DNA from: Roseicyclus marinus
GTDB lineage: Bacteria > Pseudomonadota > Alphaproteobacteria > Rhodobacterales > Rhodobacteraceae
Direction of reading: 5' to 3'
NCBI RefSeq assembly: GCF_036322625.1
Contig: NZ_AP027266.1
Coordinates: 685,001-749,000 of the forward strand
DNA: 64,000 nt
Below, in pieces: positions 8,420 to 19,236 of the stretch. The position numbers were made by a program, and so were the translations under genes. Numbering within the stretch: position 1 is the first letter of the stretch; every line of letters starts with the position of its first letter. Under the pieces are notes generated by a model. That model did not search any database. It was not told where the DNA came from and saw only the letters and a program-made list of their open reading frames with translations.

Positions 8420-10447
8420 TCAGAGCGTGTCGGTGTCGTCCACGAGGTGGAAGGTGCCGTTGGGCAGCCGTTCGATCCGGCCCGAACGGATCAATGCGCT
8501 GAAGGCTTCGAGGATGTCCCGGCGGCGGATCGAGTTTTCCGTCGCCTCGGCGATCATGTCGAACAACGCGGTGCGGTCGAAGCTGCCGGTCCCGAAGGCA
8601 TCGCTTGCATAGACGGCGGCAAGTTCGACGACGTCTTCGATCTCGACCGCATCGCTGTCTTCGAGGATTTGGGCGAACCGGTCGCCATGGGCCTCGAGCG
8701 TGGTGGCGGCAGCGGTTTGGGCAGGGGCAGCGGGCGCGGGCGCATCGGCTGCGGTGTCGGCAAGCGGGGCGGTCTTGCCACGGCTCATGATCATGCCTGC
8801 CCGCTGGGCAAGCTGCACGAGGCTGTTGGTCACCGGGCGCGGGCGTGCGGGGGCGGCCGCCTGCGGGGCGGCATCCGCAAGGCGCAGGGGCGATTGCGCC
8901 TGAGCCTCGGCAAGGCCCACGCGGCGCGGGCGGATCGCCTCGACGGGCGGGGCGGTTTCTTCGGCCTCGATCCGCTGTTCGGAGACCAGAACGAGCGGTG
9001 CGGGACGGGCATCGGCGGCCCGGCGTGTCACATCGACCCGGACGCGGCGCGGGCGCATGACCTGGGCGAGATCGTCACGGTAATCCGCCGTGCCGTCGCC
9101 GATGGTCGCCTCGTCCCCGGGGGACAATTGGCGTTCGGCGCTGCGCGCGGCGACGGCCGCTTTGAGGTGTTCGATATTCGCCCGGCGGCGGGACGTGTCG
9201 GCATCGGCCAGACGCGCATCCGTCGCATCGAAGAGGCGGTCGGCCTGATCGGTCTCAGACAGCAGGCGCAGATCGACGCCGGGTGCGGGGCTTGCGGCGG
9301 CGATTGCGTCTTGTGGCGCTGCCGTGGCGGTCGGGGCGCCCGTTGCGGCCTGCGGCAGGTTGCCCGCGCCGTCGCGGCGGGCCGGCTGACCCGGCTGCGG
9401 GGCGGTCACGGAGGCGATGGCCGCCGCGATGGCGGCGTCGTCATCGGTGGGCGCGTTGGCGTCATCGAAATCATCCTCCGCAAAGGCTGCGGGGGGCGTT
9501 GCGGTGGCAGCCGGTGCCGGTGCGGGGGCGGCTTGGGGCGTTTCGCGCACGATTGCCGAGGTGTCGTCGCCGGAAGCATCGGCACTGGCCTGACGGATCC
9601 GCGCCAGCCGTTCGGCGACGGAGACACCGTCCATCGCGGGCGTGTCGGCGAAAAAATCGTCCTCGTCTTCGCTCTCGCCCTGGGTGGTGTCGCCGTCATT
9701 TTCGGCGGCGGCGAAGATCGAGTGGGGCTCGTCTTCGGGCTCTGCGTCGTCTTCGGCCTCGTCGAGAAGGATCGGGTCGATGGCGGCATCGCGTGCGGCC
9801 GTGGCCGCGACGGATTGCGCATTCGTGGCGGTTTGGGGCAGGTCGGCGGCCAAGGCTGCGGCAACGGCGGCGAGCGTATCATCGCCCGCGCCCTCGCCTT
9901 CGACCGGGGCGTCTGCGGTGATATCGGCGGCAGAGGGGACGGGCGCGGGCGCTGTGGCTTGCGCGACCGGGATTGGGGCGGGCGGTGCAGGCTCGGCCTT
10001 GGTCTCCGCTATGGCGGCGGCGGCTTTGGGTTCATCCGACCGGGAGGCGGGGGGCGGGGCCGTGTCGGGCAGGGCGCTTTCGATGCCCGTGTCGGCATCC
10101 TGACGCGGTCCTGCTTGCGGCTGCGGCGCAGTGTCGGCCACGGCAGGCTGTGCCGGGGGTTGGGGCGCGGTTTGGGGCGCTGGGACCGTATCGGCGTGCT
10201 GGCGCAGCAGCAGACCGCTTTCCATCATCCGGGCCTCGACCCGGCGCTGGATGGCCGCTTCGGTGATGCGGTGCAGCATCTCGGTGTCCGGCGTGGGCGG
10301 TTCCGCCCCGAAAAACCGATCCTCTGCGGCGAGGTCGCGGAAGTATTCCGCAATGACCTTCATGGCCTGGAACGGGTTGTCGAACCCTTCCAGCGTGCAG
10401 GAGAAGGTGCCATAGGACACTGTAAGGATCTTGTTCGCGTCGCTCAT
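8420..10447 (-). CDS. Large Ala/Pro-rich protein of unknown function
   Basis: 675 residues, function not recognised. Two ordered-looking ends flank a long, probably disordered, acidic Ala/Pro/Asp-rich middle (about residues 95-590). N-terminal block: [20 protein letters not shown] and [20 protein letters not shown] (about 5-50). C-terminal block (about 600-675): an acidic helical segment [17 protein letters not shown], then a helix-rich part with [24 protein letters not shown] that resembles a small winged-helix fold. No signal peptide or membrane helix. The start MSDANK is chosen over an upstream in-frame ATG because conservation begins there. I recall similar two-ended proteins in Rhodobacterales without a known role. 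Confidence 0.6.
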   Translation of the reverse strand: MSDANKILTVSYGTFSCTLEGFDNPFQAMKVIAEYFRDLAAEDRFFGAEPPTPDTEMLHRITEAAIQRRVEARMMESGLLLRQHADTVPAPQTAPQPPAQPAVADTAPQPQAGPRQDADTGIESALPDTAPPPASRSDEPKAAAAIAETKAEPAPPAPIPVAQATAPAPVPSAADITADAPVEGEGAGDDTLAAVAAALAADLPQTATNAQSVAATAARDAAIDPILLDEAEDDAEPEDEPHSIFAAAENDGDTTQGESEDEDDFFADTPAMDGVSVAERLARIRQASADASGDDTSAIVRETPQAAPAPAPAATATPPAAFAEDDFDDANAPTDDDAAIAAAIASVTAPQPGQPARRDGAGNLPQAATGAPTATAAPQDAIAAASPAPGVDLRLLSETDQADRLFDATDARLADADTSRRRANIEHLKAAVAARSAERQLSPGDEATIGDGTADYRDDLAQVMRPRRVRVDVTRRAADARPAPLVLVSEQRIEAEETAPPVEAIRPRRVGLAEAQAQSPLRLADAAPQAAAPARPRPVTNSLVQLAQRAGMIMSRGKTAPLADTAADAPAPAAPAQTAAATTLEAHGDRFAQILEDSDAVEIEDVVELAAVYASDAFGTGSFDRTALFDMIAEATENSIRRRDILEAFSALIRSGRIERLPNGTFHLVDDTDTL

Positions 10448-10571
10448 GGGTCTCAACCAGTTCTGCTCGACCGGAGGGGCCGATTGTTCTTACCTGTAGT
10501 TCCTTGTCTGCCAAAGTGATTCCCCACAAACGCGTCGGGAATTGGGCGTTTCGGAGGAGAATTTTCCCAAA

Positions 10572-11291
10572 ATGGGCGACAATGTGCCCTTGGACGCGCC
10601 GCTTTTTTCCTGTTCCGAGGGGGTGACCCTCGTGGGGGGAGGGCCGCTTGCCCCGGATGATCTGTCACAAGCATTGGCGCTTGCCCCGCGTCTGGTGGCC
10701 GCCGATGGGGGCGCCGTCGCGGCGCTCGATGCAGGGATCGTGCCAGAGGCGGTCTATGGGGACATGGACAGTCTGGGGGCGGCGGCGCGGGCGAGGGTTC
10801 CCGCAGATCGCATCCATGCCATCCGTGAACAGGACAGCACGGATTTCGACAAGGCGCTGCGCCATATCCGGGCGCCTGCCGTGCTGGCGGTGGGGTTCAC
10901 GGGGGCGCGGGTCGATCACGAATTGTCCGTTTACCACGGGCTCGTGGCGCGGGCCGAGACGCGATGCATCGTGGTGGGGGCAAGCGATGTCGTGATGCAT
11001 GCCCCGCCCAGGATCGCGCTTGACCTGCCGCAGGGCACGCGGCTGTCGCTCTTTCCGATGAGCGGTGTCACGGGGCTGTCGGAGGGGCTGGAATGGCCGC
11101 TTGCAGGCCATGCCTTTCATCCCGCGACCCGGATCGGCACGTCGAACCGGACCACGGGCGGGACGGTCACGATCACGATGGATGCGCCGGGGATGCTGCT
11201 GATCCTGCCGCGCGCGCATCTGCCCGCCGTCCTGACCGCCTATGGCGCGGCGTCACTTTGGTCTCGCGCATCGGGGACGGCTTGGATATGA
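10572..11291 (+). CDS. thiN: Thiamine pyrophosphokinase
   Basis: About 239 residues. It transfers pyrophosphate from ATP to thiamine to give thiamine diphosphate. Family motifs seen: VAADGGA near the N-terminus, GDMDSL, QDSTDFDKALRH, GARVDHELS and the C-terminal TSNRT. I place the start at ATG 10572, behind GGAGGA, rather than at an upstream in-frame TTG. It is the only thiamine gene here. The cofactor is needed by the E1 enzyme encoded at 49.5 kb. Confidence 0.88.
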   Translation: MGDNVPLDAPLFSCSEGVTLVGGGPLAPDDLSQALALAPRLVAADGGAVAALDAGIVPEAVYGDMDSLGAAARARVPADRIHAIREQDSTDFDKALRHIRAPAVLAVGFTGARVDHELSVYHGLVARAETRCIVVGASDVVMHAPPRIALDLPQGTRLSLFPMSGVTGLSEGLEWPLAGHAFHPATRIGTSNRTTGGTVTITMDAPGMLLILPRAHLPAVLTAYGAASLWSRASGTAWI

Positions 11292-11330
11292 AAGCCACGT
11301 GACAGATTGCCAGACAGGACCGGCTGCCCC

Positions 11331-12119
11331 ATGACCGCTGCGCTCTCCCCCATCGACAAGGCCAAGTACATCGCCGCCCGCCGCGCGGTCGAATTCGTCG
11401 AGGACGGTATGCGGGTCGGTCTGGGAACGGGGTCCACCGCCGCATGGATGGTGCGCTGCCTGGGCGAGATGGTCCGCGAGGACGGCATCAAGATCACGGG
11501 CGTGGCCACATCGGCGCGCACCGCGCAGCTGGCGCGGGAGGTCGGGGTTCCGGTCAAGACGCTGGACGAGGTGCGCTGGCTGGACCTGACGATCGACGGG
11601 GCGGATGAATACGACGCCGATCTCAACCTCATCAAGGGTGGTGGCGGGGCGTTGCTGCACGAGAAGATCGTGGCGACGGCCTCGGACCAGATGGTGGTGA
11701 TCGCGGATCTGTCCAAGCAGGTGGATACGCTGGGCGCCTTTCCCCTGCCGGTCGAGGTCATCCCCTTTGGCTGGCAGACGACCAAGGCGCTGATCGAGGA
11801 AATGCTGTCGAATGTCGACGTGCTGGGGCGGTCCGCCAGCCTGCGGCTGAACGGGGCCGACCCGTTCCGGACGGACGAAGGGAATTACATTCTCGACCTG
11901 CATCTGCGCCGGATCGCCAATCCCGCGCAGCTGTCCTTGGTGCTCAACCAGATCCCGGGCGTGGTCGAGAACGGCCTGTTCCTCGATATCTGCGACGTTC
12001 TGGTGATCGGCAATGCCGATGGCACGGTCGAGGTGCGCGACATCAACAACGGCACCGTCGAGCATGAGCGCATCGACATCACCGACCGCGAGAACCTGTT
12101 CACCGACAGCGCCGAATGA
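11331..12119 (+). CDS. rpiA: Ribose-5-phosphate isomerase A
   Basis: 262 residues. It interconverts ribose-5-phosphate and ribulose-5-phosphate. Phosphate-binding GTGSTA near residue 35, catalytic-site segments TIDGADEYD and LIKGGGGALLHEKI, and the C-terminal NADGTVEV strand are all present. Start at ATG 11331 (MTAALSPIDKAKY), following AGGAC. An 8-residue in-frame extension upstream is not conserved. A glutathione reductase gene lies 85 bp downstream on the same strand, a pairing common in Rhodobacterales. Confidence 0.95.
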   Translation: MTAALSPIDKAKYIAARRAVEFVEDGMRVGLGTGSTAAWMVRCLGEMVREDGIKITGVATSARTAQLAREVGVPVKTLDEVRWLDLTIDGADEYDADLNLIKGGGGALLHEKIVATASDQMVVIADLSKQVDTLGAFPLPVEVIPFGWQTTKALIEEMLSNVDVLGRSASLRLNGADPFRTDEGNYILDLHLRRIANPAQLSLVLNQIPGVVENGLFLDICDVLVIGNADGTVEVRDINNGTVEHERIDITDRENLFTDSAE

Positions 12120-12204
12120 CGCGGCTGGCCCGGTCGGGCTGGAATCGTCGGCTTTACCGTGGGATACCCGACGGGAAACCTCGGACGGATAGGGCGCATG
12201 CGGC

Positions 12205-13647
12205 ATGGCTGATTTCGACTATGACCTTTTCGTGATCGGTGGCGGATCGGGGGGCGTGCGCGCCGCCCGTGTCGCGGCCGCCGGTGGGGCGCGTGTCGCG
12301 CTGGCCGAGGACAGCCGGCTGGGCGGGACCTGCGTGATCCGGGGCTGCGTGCCGAAAAAGCTCATGGTCTTTGCCAGCGAATACCGGGAGATGTTCGCCG
12401 ATGCCCGCGCCTATGGCTGGGATCTCGAGGATGGCGCGTTCGACTGGACGCGGTTCTCGGGGCATTTGAACCGGGAACTGGACCGGCTGGAAGGGGTCTA
12501 TCGGGGGCTTTTGGAAGGCTCCAAGGTCGAGATCTTCGACCAGCGCGCCCGGTTGGCCGATCCCCATAGCGTGACACTGGCCGATGGCAGCACGCGGTCG
12601 GCCAAGCATATCCTGATCGCGACAGGGGGGCGGCCGCAGCGGCCCGACATGCCCAATGCGCATCTGGGGATGGTGTCGGATGACCTGTTCCAGATGGAAA
12701 GCTTGCCCAAATCCATCCTGATCGTGGGGGGCGGCTATATCGCCTGCGAATTCGCCTGCATCCTGAACGGTCTGGGCGTCGAGGTGACGCAATTCTATCG
12801 CGGCGCGCAGATCCTGCGCGGGTTCGACGAGGAGGCGCGCGGCCTGATCGCGGACCAGATGCAGGAGCGCGGCGTGAACCTGCATCTTGGCACGAATATC
12901 GTCGAGATGGCGGCTGCCGATGCCGATCACCCGTCGGTTCCGACCGAGGAGGGGATGGGCCTGCCCGAGGTCGAGCGTCCGGTGCCGCCTGCGGGTGCTG
13001 CGGGCGGGCCCGTTTGGGTCAAGGCCTCGAACGGGATGGAACGGGTATTCGACGCGGTGCTGTTTGCGACAGGCCGCACGCCCAATACCACCGATCTGGG
13101 GCTGGAGGAGGCGGGCGTCGAGATCGGTCGCCGGGGCCAGATCCTGGTCGATGAATTCAGCCAGACCAATGTGCCATCCATCTATGCCATCGGCGATGTC
13201 ACCGACCGGGTGAACCTGACGCCGGTGGCGATCCGCGAGGGCATGGCTTTCGTCGAGACGGTGTTCAAGGGCAATCCCACGCCGGTCGATCACGACCTGA
13301 TTCCGTCGGCGGTGTTCACGCAGCCCGAATTCGGCACCGTGGGCCTGACCGAGGAAGAGGCGCGGGACCGCGAACCGGTCGAGATCTATTGCACGTCGTT
13401 CCGGCCGATGCGCACCGCCTTTGCCGGGCGGTCCGACCGGGTGCTGATGAAACTGGTCGTGTCCAAGGCGACGCGGGTGGTTCTGGGCTGTCATATCGTC
13501 GCGCCCAATGCGGGCGAGATGATCCAGCTGGCGGGCATCGCGGTCAAGATGGGCGCGACGAAAGAGGATTTCGACCGCACGGTTGCGGTGCATCCGACCA
13601 TGGCCGAAGAACTGGTGACGATGAAAACGCCGGTTCGGACGGCTTGA
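12205..13647 (+). CDS. gor: Glutathione-disulfide reductase
   Basis: 480 residues. It reduces GSSG with NADPH and FAD in the cytoplasm. FAD-binding GGGSGG near residue 12, redox-active C43 and C48 in GGTCVIRGCVP, a second Rossmann motif GGGYIACE, FATGRTPNT, and the C-terminal interface AVHPTMAEE with catalytic H463. Between the NADP domain and FATGRTPN there is an extra Pro/Gly/Glu-rich segment of roughly 25-30 residues (about 240-270) that makes the protein longer than the usual 450-460. It looks like an in-frame surface-loop insertion rather than a frameshift. Confidence 0.93.
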   Translation: MADFDYDLFVIGGGSGGVRAARVAAAGGARVALAEDSRLGGTCVIRGCVPKKLMVFASEYREMFADARAYGWDLEDGAFDWTRFSGHLNRELDRLEGVYRGLLEGSKVEIFDQRARLADPHSVTLADGSTRSAKHILIATGGRPQRPDMPNAHLGMVSDDLFQMESLPKSILIVGGGYIACEFACILNGLGVEVTQFYRGAQILRGFDEEARGLIADQMQERGVNLHLGTNIVEMAAADADHPSVPTEEGMGLPEVERPVPPAGAAGGPVWVKASNGMERVFDAVLFATGRTPNTTDLGLEEAGVEIGRRGQILVDEFSQTNVPSIYAIGDVTDRVNLTPVAIREGMAFVETVFKGNPTPVDHDLIPSAVFTQPEFGTVGLTEEEARDREPVEIYCTSFRPMRTAFAGRSDRVLMKLVVSKATRVVLGCHIVAPNAGEMIQLAGIAVKMGATKEDFDRTVAVHPTMAEELVTMKTPVRTA

Positions 13648-13744
13648 ATTGGCCGGAAAAACGCACAGCTTGCGGTGCAATCGGGGTAAAACACCCCATA
13701 TGACATGAGACAGACGACCAGTGATGTGAGGGGAACGACGATCG

Positions 13745-14908
13745 ATGGCTGGCAATAATGGCGGACCTTGGGGCGGCGGTGGCGGCTCGGGCGGTGGTGG
13801 CGACCGTGGCGACCGTGGCAACAACGGGCCGGGCGGTCGTCGTCCCGGTGGCGAGCAGCAGATCCCGGAGCTCGACGAGATCGTCCGCAAGGGCCAGGAA
13901 CAGCTGCGCGTCCTGATGGGCGGGCGCGGTGGCCGGTCCGGTGGCGGCGGCAATGGCGGCGGCGATATGCCGGTCAGCCCGCGCACGATCTGGATCGCGG
14001 GTCTTGTGGCGGCGGTGGGCTTTTGGGCCTTCAACTCGATCTACACGGTGCGTCCCGAAGAACAATCGGTCGAGCTGTTGTTCGGTGAATTCCATGCGAT
14101 CGGGCAGCCCGGTCTGAATTTCGCGCCCTGGCCCTTCATCACGGCCGAGGTGGTCAATGTCACCTCGGAACGGACGGTGGCCATCGGTGTGGCGCGCGCG
14201 GGATCGTCGAATGACGGCCTGATGCTGACCACCGACGAAAACGTGGTCGACATCGATTTCCAGGTGGTCTGGAACATCACCGATCCCTCGTTGTTCCTGT
14301 TCAACCTGCGCGACCCCGAGGCGACCGTGACCGCCGTGGCCGAAGCGGCGATGCGCGAGGTCATCGCGGCAAGCCAGCTTGCGCCGATCCTGAACCGCGA
14401 CCGTGGTCTGATCGCCGATACGGTGCTGGAACTGACGCAATCGACGCTGGACAGCTATGACAGCGGCGTGAACGTGGTGCGTGTGAACCTTGACCGGGCC
14501 GATCCGCCGGGCGAGGTGATCGACGCGTTCCGCGACGTGCAGGCCGCCGAACAGGACCGCGACCAGCTGGAACGCCGGGCCGATGCCTATGCCAACCAGG
14601 TCCTGGCAGGCGCGCGCGGTGAAGCGGCCCAGATTCTCGAACAGGCCGAAGCCTATCGCGCGCAGGTCGTGAACGAGGCCGAGGGTGAGGCGAGCCGCTT
14701 CCTCGCCGTTCTCAACGAATATCGCGAGGCCCCCGAGGTGACGCGCCGCCGTCTCTACCTGGAGACGATGGAGCGTGTGCTGGGCGATGTCGATCTTGTC
14801 ATCCTCGACCAGGAGGGCGGCGGAGCGAATGGCGTCGTGCCCTACCTGCCGCTTGACCAATTGCGCCGGAACCCCGGCACCACCACCACGACGGGGAACT
14901 CGAACTGA
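13745..14908 (+). CDS. hflK: FtsH modulator HflK
   Basis: 387 residues. It forms the HflKC membrane complex that encloses and restrains the FtsH protease. The N-terminal Gly-rich cytoplasmic region (about residues 3-75) precedes one membrane helix (about 80-98, TIWIAGLVAAVGFWAF). The SPFH/band-7 domain starts at YTVRPEEQSVE, followed by a long coiled coil rich in Ala/Glu/Arg. GAGGGG precedes the ATG. TGATG overlap with hflC indicates coupling. Confidence 0.95.
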   Translation: MAGNNGGPWGGGGGSGGGGDRGDRGNNGPGGRRPGGEQQIPELDEIVRKGQEQLRVLMGGRGGRSGGGGNGGGDMPVSPRTIWIAGLVAAVGFWAFNSIYTVRPEEQSVELLFGEFHAIGQPGLNFAPWPFITAEVVNVTSERTVAIGVARAGSSNDGLMLTTDENVVDIDFQVVWNITDPSLFLFNLRDPEATVTAVAEAAMREVIAASQLAPILNRDRGLIADTVLELTQSTLDSYDSGVNVVRVNLDRADPPGEVIDAFRDVQAAEQDRDQLERRADAYANQVLAGARGEAAQILEQAEAYRAQVVNEAEGEASRFLAVLNEYREAPEVTRRRLYLETMERVLGDVDLVILDQEGGGANGVVPYLPLDQLRRNPGTTTTTGNSN

Positions 14909-15801
14909 TGCGCCGTATCACCTACATCATCCCCGTCGTCGTTCTGGGCGTCGCCGTTCTGCTCAGCTCGGTCTTTGTCGTCGACGAACGCCAGCGCGCG
15001 CTGGTGCTGCAATTCGGCCAGATCCGGCAGGTGATCGAAGAGCCGGGCCTGAACTTCAAGATCCCGTTCATCCAGGAGGTGGTCTATTACGACGACCGTA
15101 TCCTGTCGCTCGACACCGCGCCGATCGAGGTGACGCCGTCCGATGACCGGCGTCTGGTGGTCGACGCCTTTGCGCGGTTCCGCATCATGGACGTGGTGCA
15201 GTTCCGTCAGGCTGTCGGTGCAGGTGGCATCCGCGCGGGCGAGGAACGGCTGGAAGGCATCCTGAACCCCACGATCCGCGCGGTTCTGGGTGCCGATGGC
15301 GTGACCTCGAACACGATCCTGTCGTCCGAACGTTCGCGGCTGATGGACCAGATCACCGCCGAGGCGCGGCTGCGCGCCGCCGCACTGGGGCTCGAGGTGC
15401 TCGATGTGCGCCTCAAGCAGACCAACCTGCCGATCCAGAACCTCGAGGCGACCTTCGCCCGGATGCGGGCCGAGCGGGAGCGTGAGGCGACGGACGAACG
15501 CGCCCGCGGTGAGGAAGCCGCCCAGCGGGTGCGCGCGCAGGCCGACCGGACCGTGGTCGAGCTTGTGTCCGATGCCCGCCGCGAGGCCGAGATCATCCGA
15601 GGCGAGGCCGATGCCGAGCGCAACGGGATCTTTGCCAATGCTTTCGGACAGGACCAGGAATTCTTTGAATTCTACCGGTCGATGACGGCCTATGAGCGGG
15701 CGCTGATGCAGCGCAATTCGACCATGGTCATCTCGCCCGACAGCGAATTCTTCGAATATCTCGGGGGTTCGGGTCTCGCCGTGCCCGCACCGGCCCGGTA
15801 A
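14908..15801 (+). CDS. hflC: FtsH modulator HflC
   Basis: 297 residues, partner of HflK. It has one N-terminal signal-anchor helix (about 5-24), the SPFH domain (VVDERQRALVLQFGQI, then NFKIPFIQEV), and a C-terminal coiled coil. The conserved YRSMTAYERAL segment lies close to the C-terminus. It overlaps the hflK stop by one base. Confidence 0.95.
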   Translation: MRRITYIIPVVVLGVAVLLSSVFVVDERQRALVLQFGQIRQVIEEPGLNFKIPFIQEVVYYDDRILSLDTAPIEVTPSDDRRLVVDAFARFRIMDVVQFRQAVGAGGIRAGEERLEGILNPTIRAVLGADGVTSNTILSSERSRLMDQITAEARLRAAALGLEVLDVRLKQTNLPIQNLEATFARMRAEREREATDERARGEEAAQRVRAQADRTVVELVSDARREAEIIRGEADAERNGIFANAFGQDQEFFEFYRSMTAYERALMQRNSTMVISPDSEFFEYLGGSGLAVPAPAR

Positions 15802-15812
15802 CGGGGGGCGCC

Positions 15813-16013
15813 TTGGGACTGATCCTTGTTCTGGGGCTTGGCATGGTTCTCGTGATCGAGGGGCTGGTGTTCGCACTGGCCCCTTCGCGTCTGGAGGACC
15901 TGTTGAAGCTGATGAACCAGATCCCCGTCGAAACGCGCCGGTTGATCGGGCTGGCGGCGATGACATTGGGGGCGGTGCTTGTGTCCTGGGCCATCAGCGC
16001 CGGGGCGATGTGA
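15813..16013 (+). CDS. DUF2065 membrane protein
   Basis: 66 residues with two hydrophobic helices (about 2-23 and 43-62) separated by SRLEDLLKLMNQIPVETRR, the pattern of DUF2065 (YjeT-like). Its place directly after hflKC is typical. The start is TTG at 15813, five bases after a GGGGGG run; the next candidate, ATG at 15843, would remove most of helix 1. Function unknown; probably an accessory of the HflKC/FtsH or DegP quality-control system. Confidence 0.75.
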   Translation: MGLILVLGLGMVLVIEGLVFALAPSRLEDLLKLMNQIPVETRRLIGLAAMTLGAVLVSWAISAGAM

Positions 16014-16169
16014 CGGGCGCCAGAGCGGTGGCTTCACGCCGTCGTGACGCGAATGTCACCCATGGGGGCCGCGAAAGGGATTGAACAGCGGGCCCCGCGA
16101 TCGAATATCTTGGAACGAGGTCATCGGCCAACCGCGATGGCCTGCATGGCTTGACAGGAGGGAATTTCC

Positions 16170-17690
16170 GTGACGATCCAACAGGCCCAACATGCCCGCC
16201 AGCCACATCGTGCCCGTGCGCTGGCCATTCCACAAGACAATGCGGGGTCGGCCTATCGGCGGACCATTGCGACACTGATCGCCGCGATGCTTGCGCTTGC
16301 GACCGTCATGGGCGCGATGCAGGCCCGCGCCCAATCCGCGCCCCCCGCCACCTTTGCCGATCTTGTCGACCAGGTGGGCGATGCGGTGGTCAACATCACC
16401 ACGTCGGCCGTCGTCGCAGGGCGGCAGGGCGGCCCCGGACCGATGGTGCCCGAGGGCTCGCCGCTCGAGGATTTCTTCAACGACTTTCTCGATCGCGGCA
16501 ATCCCGAGCGCCCACCGCGCCGCAGCCAGGCGCTGGGGTCGGGCTTCGTCATTTCCGAAGACGGATATATCGTCACGAACAACCACGTGATCGAAGGCGC
16601 GGATGAAGTGCTGATCGAATTCCGCGAAGGCTTCACGCTGGAGGCCGAGATCATCGGCACCGATCCCAACACCGATATCGCGCTGCTGAAGGTCGAGGCC
16701 GACAGCGCGCTGCCCTTCGTGCCCTTCGGCGACAGTTCGGCGATGCGCGTGGGCGATTGGGTCATGGCCATGGGCAACCCGCTGGGACAGGGCTTTTCCG
16801 TCTCGGTCGGCATCGTTTCGGCCTCGGGCCGGGCGCTGTCGGGCACCTATGACGATTACATCCAGACGGATGCCGCCATCAACCGCGGCAATTCGGGCGG
16901 CCCGCTCTTCAACCTCGCGGGCGAGGTGATCGGCGTGAACACCGCCATCCTGTCGCCCACGGGCGGCTCCATCGGGATCGGTTTCGCCATGTCCTCGGAT
17001 GTGGTGACCAACGTGGTCGACCAGCTGCGCGAATTCGGCGAGACGCGGCGCGGCTGGCTGGGTGTGCGCATCCAGGACGTGACCGAGGAGCTGGCCGAGG
17101 GGCTTGGGCTGGAACAGGCGCGTGGCGCGCTCGTGACCGATGTGCCCGAGGGCCCCGCGCTCGACGGCGGCATCGAGGTGGGCGATGTCATCCTGAGCTT
17201 CGACGGACAGGATATCGAGGATACGCGCGGCCTGGTGCGCATCGTGGGGGACAGCGCCGAGGGCGATACCGTGCGCGTGGTCGTCTTCCGCGATGGCGGG
17301 ACCGAAACCCTGCGGGTGACGCTTGGCCGTCGCGAGACCGCCGAGGGTCTGGGCGCGACGACGCCCGATGGCGCGCCCGTGCCGACCCCGTCCGCCGAAG
17401 TGCTGGGGATGGAGCTGGTGCCGCTGACCGATGAGCTGCGCCAACAGCTCGGCGCGCAGGGCGTGGCGAATGGCCTGGTGATCGAAACCGTCGATCCCGC
17501 CTCGGATGCCGCCGCCAAGGGGCTTTTGCCCGGCGACATCATCACCGAGGTGGCACAGCAGCCCGTCAGCAGCGTGGCCGATTTCGGCGCACGGGTGCGC
17601 GCGGCCAGCGATGCGGGTCAGAAATCGGTGCTGCTCCTGATCCGGCGGGCGGGCAATCCGCGGTTCGTGGCCCTCAGCCTCGAAGAGTGA
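16170..17690 (+). CDS. degP: Periplasmic serine protease, Do/DegP family
   Basis: 506 residues. It degrades or refolds misfolded envelope proteins. An unusually long basic N-terminus precedes the signal helix (about 32-48), with cleavage near ARAQS. Trypsin-like catalytic triad: H139 (TNNHVIEG), D169 (NTDIALL), S242 (GNSGGPL). Two PDZ domains follow (about 285-385 and 410-500). The start is GTG at 16170, supported by AGGAGGGAA. It follows hflKC, so this stretch is an envelope protein-quality module. DegP, DegQ and MucD are not safely separable by reading. Confidence 0.92.
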   Translation: MTIQQAQHARQPHRARALAIPQDNAGSAYRRTIATLIAAMLALATVMGAMQARAQSAPPATFADLVDQVGDAVVNITTSAVVAGRQGGPGPMVPEGSPLEDFFNDFLDRGNPERPPRRSQALGSGFVISEDGYIVTNNHVIEGADEVLIEFREGFTLEAEIIGTDPNTDIALLKVEADSALPFVPFGDSSAMRVGDWVMAMGNPLGQGFSVSVGIVSASGRALSGTYDDYIQTDAAINRGNSGGPLFNLAGEVIGVNTAILSPTGGSIGIGFAMSSDVVTNVVDQLREFGETRRGWLGVRIQDVTEELAEGLGLEQARGALVTDVPEGPALDGGIEVGDVILSFDGQDIEDTRGLVRIVGDSAEGDTVRVVVFRDGGTETLRVTLGRRETAEGLGATTPDGAPVPTPSAEVLGMELVPLTDELRQQLGAQGVANGLVIETVDPASDAAAKGLLPGDIITEVAQQPVSSVADFGARVRAASDAGQKSVLLLIRRAGNPRFVALSLEE

Positions 17691-17731
17691 CCGCGCGAAA
17701 GCCGTTAAGGCGGTGAAAGCCATGACACGGG

Positions 17732-17758
17732 CCCCGGTCTAAGGACCGGGGTCTTTTT
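17732..17758 (+). terminator. Rho-independent terminator after degP
   Basis: Stem CCCCGGTC / GACCGGGG with loop TAAG, followed by TCTTTTT. Confidence 0.85.
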
Positions 17759-17768
17759 GCCTGATGCG

Positions 17769-18326
17769 TCAGCCGCCCGTCGCCGAGGCCAGTTCCGGGT
17801 TCCACAGCGACAGGCCCAGTTGCCGGGCGGCCGCAAGCGACAGGATCGGGCTGTCCAGACCCTGCGGCGCCTGGAAATCGCGCACCGCGCGTTCGGTGCG
17901 CCGCGTCATCTCGCCGTTCACCGGGCCATTGTAGAACCCGCGCGCGGCAAGCGCCCGTTGCAAGGAGGTGATGAAGGCGGGGTCGCGCACCTGGATCTCG
18001 CAAGGCACCTCGAACCACAATTCGCGACGCTCCCGCACGATGCGCTGCTGGCTTTCGCTGACGAAGATCGCAGGTTCCAGAACGCGCCCGTCGCTGGTCA
18101 GTTGCGGGGGCTGGATCATCACCTGTTCGGTCACCGTCTCGATCACGGCGGGAGTGGATTGCTGGCCGTAACAGGCCATCGGATCGGCATTGGGCGGGCC
18201 TGCACCGCGCATGACCTCGATCGCGCTGTCGCCTGCCGTCATCGGATCGGCAAAGGCGCTGCGTTCGGCGGCTGGACCGCAGGCCGACAGGGCCAGAAGC
18301 CCGGGAATCAGGAACAGGAGACGCAT
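17769..18326 (-). CDS. Lipoprotein with peptidoglycan-binding-like domain
   Basis: 185 residues. The lipobox LSAC after a short signal helix (MRLLFLIPGLLA) marks a lipoprotein. The C-terminal 65 residues (DPAFITSLQRALAARGFYNG through FQAPQGL) read as a PG_binding_1-like repeat, suggesting attachment of the outer membrane or periplasm to the cell wall. The middle region (VITQ- and P-rich) is not recognised. The start is the ATG at 18326, because residues upstream do not form a signal peptide. Specific function unknown. Confidence 0.65.
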   Translation of the reverse strand: MRLLFLIPGLLALSACGPAAERSAFADPMTAGDSAIEVMRGAGPPNADPMACYGQQSTPAVIETVTEQVMIQPPQLTSDGRVLEPAIFVSESQQRIVRERRELWFEVPCEIQVRDPAFITSLQRALAARGFYNGPVNGEMTRRTERAVRDFQAPQGLDSPILSLAAARQLGLSLWNPELASATGG

Positions 18327-18410
18327 CTGGATGACTGCTCGCCGCGCTTTGGCTGTCTTGTTGCAGATCAAGATAGCCGGTTTTGCCCTTTTGCGAAAGC
18401 GTGCTGTCGC

Positions 18411-19235
<825 letters not shown>

Positions 19236-19236
<1 letters not shown>

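Noticed and set aside
8447-10519. 690-codon open frame on the plus strand
   Set aside because: Antisense to the Ala/Pro-rich gene; Gly/Arg-rich product typical of high-G+C shadow frames, with no family match.
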